The translations under genes and the position numbers were made by a program. A model generated the notes under the pieces. That model did not search any database. It was not told where the DNA came from and saw only the letters and a list, made by a program, of their open reading frames with translations. A stretch of 9,547 nt of DNA from assembly GCA_029256865.1 (NCBI GenBank), contig JARIEH010000283.1:1-9547 (forward strand), given 5' to 3'. Positions within the stretch are counted from its first letter, which is position 1. Each line of letters begins with the position of its first letter. The DNA comes from Psychrobacter sp. (GTDB lineage: Bacteria; Pseudomonadota; Gammaproteobacteria; Pseudomonadales; Moraxellaceae). This document shows positions 6,759 to 9,547 of the stretch, in pieces.

Positions 6759-8006
6759 ATGACTGCGCCAAACGCTCACGCAACGGATAACTCGACTCTC
6801 AATACTCATGAGATACAAGCAGAACAGCCGTCTGCACCCTCTACCGATGAGACTGATAATGTGACTGATAATGTGACTACCGATACCACAGACAGTCGTC
6901 ATGGCGCCGCAACCACAGCGCGTCAGTGGCAAGTATTGTCTCAGCTGCAGCGCAACCGCTGGGTAGGAACCACCCATATCTATGAGCAGCTTAAGCTTGC
7001 AGGGTTTGATGTCAGCTTACGCACGGTACAAAGAGACCTAAATGCCTTAGCCAAACGCTTCCCTATCGAAAAAAACAATGCCAACCCACAAGGATGGCGC
7101 TGGAAAGAGGACGCGCCCCTACAAAGCTTACCGCATATGAACTTATCACAAGCGGTCGCCTTCAACATGGTCGAAGCCAATCTGACTCAACTATTACCGC
7201 CTGCTATTTTAGATGAGCTGTTCCCTTGGTTTGATTTGGCCAGGCGTCAACTAAAAAATAGCAAAGTCACCCATTCATGGATTGATCGCGTTCGTATTGA
7301 GCCTGCGACGCAAGCATTAATCGCCCCACATATTGATTTGGACAGCAAAGACAATATTTACCACGCCCTCTTTTATCAATTGCAAATCCAAGCCTGCTAT
7401 ACCCGCAGTAATAAAACAGAAGCCAGCGAATATATTTTAAACCCTATTGCTATTATTCAGCGTGGCGTCATTATTTACTTGCTAGCAACCCGTGTTGACG
7501 ACCCAGAGTTCATTATTCGTACCTTTGCCCTACACCGATTTGCCAGTGTAGAGATACTCGAAAGCGCCGCCGAAACACCTGATGACTTTCATTTGGACAA
7601 CTACTTAGAGGCGGGCAGTATGGGCTTTACTCATCCCCTATTAAGCCAACTGCCTGATCATGGCAAAAACACCGCTATTGAATTACATTTCACCACGCAA
7701 GCGGGCAAAAGCCTCACAGAGAGCAAACTGAGCGAAGATCAAACGGTGATTATCAATGATGATAATACCCTGACTGTCAACGCAACAGTCAATCTCACTT
7801 CACAATTGGTTTGGTGGCTACGCGGCTTTGGTAAGGGTTTATTGGATGCCAAGCCGCAGCTACTCTATCAAGTGGTATTGGATAATACGCTAGAGGATGA
7901 TAATAAGGTAGAAAATAATAAGATAGAAGATAATAAGATAGAAGATAATAAGATAGAAGATAATAAGATAGAAGATAATAAGATAGAAGATAGTAATCAG
8001 CAGTGA
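6759..8006 (+). CDS. WYL-domain helix-turn-helix transcriptional regulator
   Basis: This 415-residue protein has an acidic, Thr/Asp-rich N-terminal extension (1-50). A DeoR/HTH_11-type winged helix follows at about 54-100 (QWQVLSQLQRNRWVG, then VSLRTVQRDLNALAKRF). The WYL domain is at about 200-268, with NPIAIIQRGVIIYLLATR and the Arg-containing IRTFALHRFASVEIL, and a WCX-like C-terminal domain lies at about 300-377. In the signature triad the Trp is replaced (IIYLLA gives I-Y-L). WYL regulators bind nucleic-acid or nucleotide ligands and often control DNA-damage or phage-defence genes (family knowledge). The ligand here is unknown. The protein ends in a 35-residue charged tail with pentapeptide repeats of the D-N-K-I-E type. 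Its ATG at 6759 follows the protease stop codon with no spacing, with AGG ten bases upstream, which indicates one operon. It could regulate that operon itself (inference). Confidence 0.92.
   Translation: MTAPNAHATDNSTLNTHEIQAEQPSAPSTDETDNVTDNVTTDTTDSRHGAATTARQWQVLSQLQRNRWVGTTHIYEQLKLAGFDVSLRTVQRDLNALAKRFPIEKNNANPQGWRWKEDAPLQSLPHMNLSQAVAFNMVEANLTQLLPPAILDELFPWFDLARRQLKNSKVTHSWIDRVRIEPATQALIAPHIDLDSKDNIYHALFYQLQIQACYTRSNKTEASEYILNPIAIIQRGVIIYLLATRVDDPEFIIRTFALHRFASVEILESAAETPDDFHLDNYLEAGSMGFTHPLLSQLPDHGKNTAIELHFTTQAGKSLTESKLSEDQTVIINDDNTLTVNATVNLTSQLVWWLRGFGKGLLDAKPQLLYQVVLDNTLEDDNKVENNKIEDNKIEDNKIEDNKIEDNKIEDSNQQ
6851..6878 (+). repeat. In-frame 12-base tandem repeat near the start of the WYL gene
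   Basis: GACTGATAATGT is present twice in tandem plus four further bases. It encodes the T-D-N-V-T-D-N-V part of the disordered-looking N-terminal extension. As a multiple of three, gain or loss of a unit would keep the frame. Confidence 0.6.
7899..7988 (+). repeat. 15-base in-frame tandem repeat at the 3' end of the WYL gene
   Basis: Six 15-base units run head to tail. The last four (7929-7988) are identical, GATAATAAGATAGAA. The second differs from them by one base and the first also by one base (GTA for ATA). They encode DNKVE, NNKIE and four DNKIE, followed by a partial unit (D, then SNQQ and stop). The decay at the outer units and the perfect inner copies suggest recent slippage expansion. 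Unit length is a multiple of three, so copy-number change alters only the tail length. Confidence 0.95.
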
Positions 8007-8133
8007 TCGGCGCTTAGGTGCATCACAACTGCCAGAGCCTTGGTATTCATAGTAAAACACTTAAAAAACAACCTTCAATAACCAATACTTAAAATACTTG
8101 AAAAGAAGAATTTAAAACTAAACAAGGATTCTC

Positions 8134-8787
8134 ATGCCCTCCACTGTTTCATTACCCCTATTGTCAGACACTCTAAAAACACTGGGGTTAACCACCGATA
8201 CTTTATCTTTTGGCTTAAACTATGAGTTTACTAAAATCGAGCCCAAAGGCTTGATGAAGCGCTTCAAAAAAAATCAAAGCGCAATGGATATCGATCTGGC
8301 CTGTGTGCTTTATGATGACAACTGTACGATAAACGACATGGTTTGGTTTAAGCAGCTGCGTGATAAGACTGAGTCTATTCGTCATCAGGGCGATAGCTTA
8401 AACGGCAAAGACCGCGGTGAGCAAGCTTTATACGATGGACCGTTGGATCAAGAGCAGATTCGCCTTTATTTACACAAAATCCCAGACCATATAAATCAGA
8501 TTGGCCTATTTGTGAGCTCTTATTATGGACAGCCATTTGGAAAAGTAAAGTCTGGAGAAGTGCACTTGAGTGATGATGAAGGCAATCGCGCTTTTACAGT
8601 TAACTTAAAACAACTGCCGCGCGACTGTTATTCTGTGTGGGTTGCTAGTTTGCAACGTGAGGTGGATGATTGGTATTTAACGCTACAAAACTTACCTCTA
8701 TCTACCCATGACTTACAAAAAGGCGCAGAAGAAGTCGCCCATGAACTAGCCCGTGCCCTCCCTGTCCGACCGTCCGTTCGACCTTAA
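8134..8787 (+). CDS. TerD-family calcium-binding stress protein
   Basis: The 217-residue protein carries one TerD domain. Visible family blocks are LSFGLNYEF (24-32), MDIDLACVLYD (51-61), WFKQL, HQGDSLNG (84-91), YDGPLDQEQIRLYLHKIP (100-117), NQIGLFVSSYYG (121-132) and FGKVKSGEVHLSD (135-147). The Asp/Glu residues in DIDL, GDS and LDQEQ correspond to the calcium-coordinating acidic sites of the family. There is no signal peptide or membrane segment, so it should be cytoplasmic. TerD proteins are linked to tellurite resistance, phage inhibition and envelope or DNA stress, but the biochemical role is unsettled and a single-domain stray copy need not confer tellurite resistance. The C-terminus adds a short helix and a Pro/Arg end (ALPVRPSVRP). 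AAGGA five bases before the ATG is a strong ribosome-binding site. It lies 127 bases after the WYL gene; no terminator is evident between them, so read-through is possible. A hairpin terminator follows. Confidence 0.92.
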   Translation: MPSTVSLPLLSDTLKTLGLTTDTLSFGLNYEFTKIEPKGLMKRFKKNQSAMDIDLACVLYDDNCTINDMVWFKQLRDKTESIRHQGDSLNGKDRGEQALYDGPLDQEQIRLYLHKIPDHINQIGLFVSSYYGQPFGKVKSGEVHLSDDEGNRAFTVNLKQLPRDCYSVWVASLQREVDDWYLTLQNLPLSTHDLQKGAEEVAHELARALPVRPSVRP

Positions 8788-8798
8788 CTAGGGTTGTT

Positions 8799-8834
8799 AA
8801 AAAAAGCTGGAAATCTAAAACCTCCAGCTTTTTT
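8799..8834. terminator. Bidirectional Rho-independent terminator
   Basis: GCTGGA (8806-8811) pairs perfectly with TCCAGC (8823-8828) across an 11-base loop. A run of seven A precedes the stem and a run of six T follows it. The arrangement ends transcripts in both directions: the TerD gene from the left (stop at 8787) and the channel gene from the right (stop at 8883). Confidence 0.92.
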
Positions 8835-8856
8835 ACTTTAATACCACTTATGCATT

Positions 8857-8886
8857 ATAGTCTTAATCTACATAGTCTTAATCTAC
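8857..8886. repeat. Perfect 15-base tandem duplication over the channel gene's stop codon
   Basis: ATAGTCTTAATCTAC is present twice with no gap (8857-8871 and 8872-8886). On the minus strand the right-hand copy contains the channel's TAG stop, and the left-hand copy repeats an in-frame TAG 15 bases later. Confidence 0.9.
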
Positions 8887-9547
8887 TCTAATGACTCCCC
8901 ACAATGAGGACAAAAATTCTTTTGCCGTACTTCTTTTTCACGGCGATCCAGTTCTTGCTCACGCAATACTTGTAGCACAATATCTTGCGCCTGTTCTTTG
9001 TCCAGTCCAAGCTCACGACGAATTTTATCGATCATGGTCTGATTCTGTACCAAATCAAAATCGCCATCTACTAAGAATTCACGGAACTGCTGCTCAAGCT
9101 CATCACGCCGTTGGGCAAGCTCGTTTGCCAGACCCGTCGCTAGAATACCTGCGGGCAGTGCCGCCAAACCTACACCCAAGATCGTAATCACTGCCCCTAA
9201 GATTTTACCAGCACTGGTAATGGGTGTCACATCACCATAACCGACGGTAGTCAGCGTCACGACTGCCCACCACATTGCTTTAGGTATCGACTCAAACTCA
9301 TCTGGCTGTGCATGATTCTCTACCAAATAGATACCACTAGACGCTGTGACGATCATAATAATCAAGATAAATATAACCGCTTGAAACGACCCTTTCTCTT
9401 TACTAATAACGACTAAGAGAATACGCATGGAGGCAAAATAGCGCGTTAGTTTGAGAATACGGAACAGACGCAGAATACGTAAGAAGCGTAGATCAATACT
9501 GACAAAGAAGTTTAAGAATGCCGGTGCAATAGCTGCCAAATCGATTA
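8883..9547 (-). CDS. Voltage-gated-type potassium channel, N-terminus beyond window
   Basis: The reading frame is open to the window edge, so the first 220 visible residues (numbered here from the edge) are the C-terminal part of a longer protein. A S4 voltage-sensor helix at about 16-36 has a basic residue every third position (R20, R23, R26, R29, K32, R35). S5 is at about 52-74, the pore helix at about 86-98, the K+ selectivity filter TTVGYGD at 99-105, and S6 at about 113-141. This is the six-helix VIC channel layout with S1-S3 mostly missing; the tetramer would sit in the inner membrane and pass K+. The cytoplasmic tail (142-220) is charged and helical, has no RCK domain, and ends in CPHCG, half of a zinc-ribbon motif. 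A TTG eight bases inside the edge is not the real start, because the residues before it (I-D) continue the S3-type sequence IDLAAIAPAF. It converges on the TerD gene across the shared terminator. Confidence 0.93.
   Translation of the reverse strand, partial: IDLAAIAPAFLNFFVSIDLRFLRILRLFRILKLTRYFASMRILLVVISKEKGSFQAVIFILIIMIVTASSGIYLVENHAQPDEFESIPKAMWWAVVTLTTVGYGDVTPITSAGKILGAVITILGVGLAALPAGILATGLANELAQRRDELEQQFREFLVDGDFDLVQNQTMIDKIRRELGLDKEQAQDIVLQVLREQELDRREKEVRQKNFCPHCGESLE

Noticed and set aside
6523..6977. Minus-strand hydrophobic open frames rich in Phe and Leu opposite the protease/WYL junction
   Set aside because: They are the antisense reading of the Lys-rich protease tail; AAA/AAG codons read backwards give Phe and Leu, imitating membrane segments.
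9537..9539. TTG as start of the K+ channel gene
   Set aside because: The frame stays open to the window edge, the upstream residues continue a membrane segment, and a complete channel of this type needs S1-S3 first.

Overview
The window looks like a chromosomal segment of a gammaproteobacterium of the family Moraxellaceae, most likely Psychrobacter. That call rests on the moderate, AT-leaning base composition, the rsmG-parA-parB-exbB order, and the style of the proteins; no database search was possible. Eight protein genes fill nearly all of it. No RNA gene, insertion sequence, prophage or CRISPR array is visible.

Left half, minus strand (read from 3614 down to 1): rsmG (16S rRNA G527 methyltransferase), parA (Walker-type segregation ATPase), parB (CTP-dependent centromere-binding clamp) and the start of an ExbB/TolQ-type proton-channel gene cut by the window edge. 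rsmG, parA and parB form the classic chromosome-segregation cluster that often lies near oriC. Here mnmG, its frequent upstream partner, is absent. The parA-parB spacer holds one good DnaA-box match. No parS palindrome was found by eye.

Middle, 3615-4007: a 393-base divergent spacer between rsmG and the next gene. It holds a perfect minus-strand TATAAT, a possible plus-strand promoter, a small palindrome, a tandem 10-mer and AT-rich direct repeats.

Right half, plus strand: a 916-residue Lon-family AAA+ protease (LonB/YcbZ-like, with Ser738/Lys781 dyad and a very basic C-terminal tail), directly abutted with zero spacing by a WYL-domain transcriptional regulator that ends in a 15-base tandem repeat coding for a D/N-N-K-I-E tail. 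These two are almost certainly one operon. A stand-alone TerD-family calcium-binding stress protein follows with its own strong Shine-Dalgarno site, then a bidirectional hairpin terminator. On the other side of the terminator, on the minus strand, is a voltage-gated-type potassium channel (S4, TTVGYGD filter) whose N-terminus lies beyond the window.

The left half is housekeeping: ribosome modification, chromosome segregation and envelope energisation. The right half reads as a stress or proteostasis neighbourhood: protease, ligand-sensing regulator, TerD protein and K+ channel. No wholly new system is evident. The points most worth following are the protease-WYL coupling, the expandable repeat tail of the regulator, the polybasic protease tail, and the related short sequences at both ends of the protease-WYL-TerD block.
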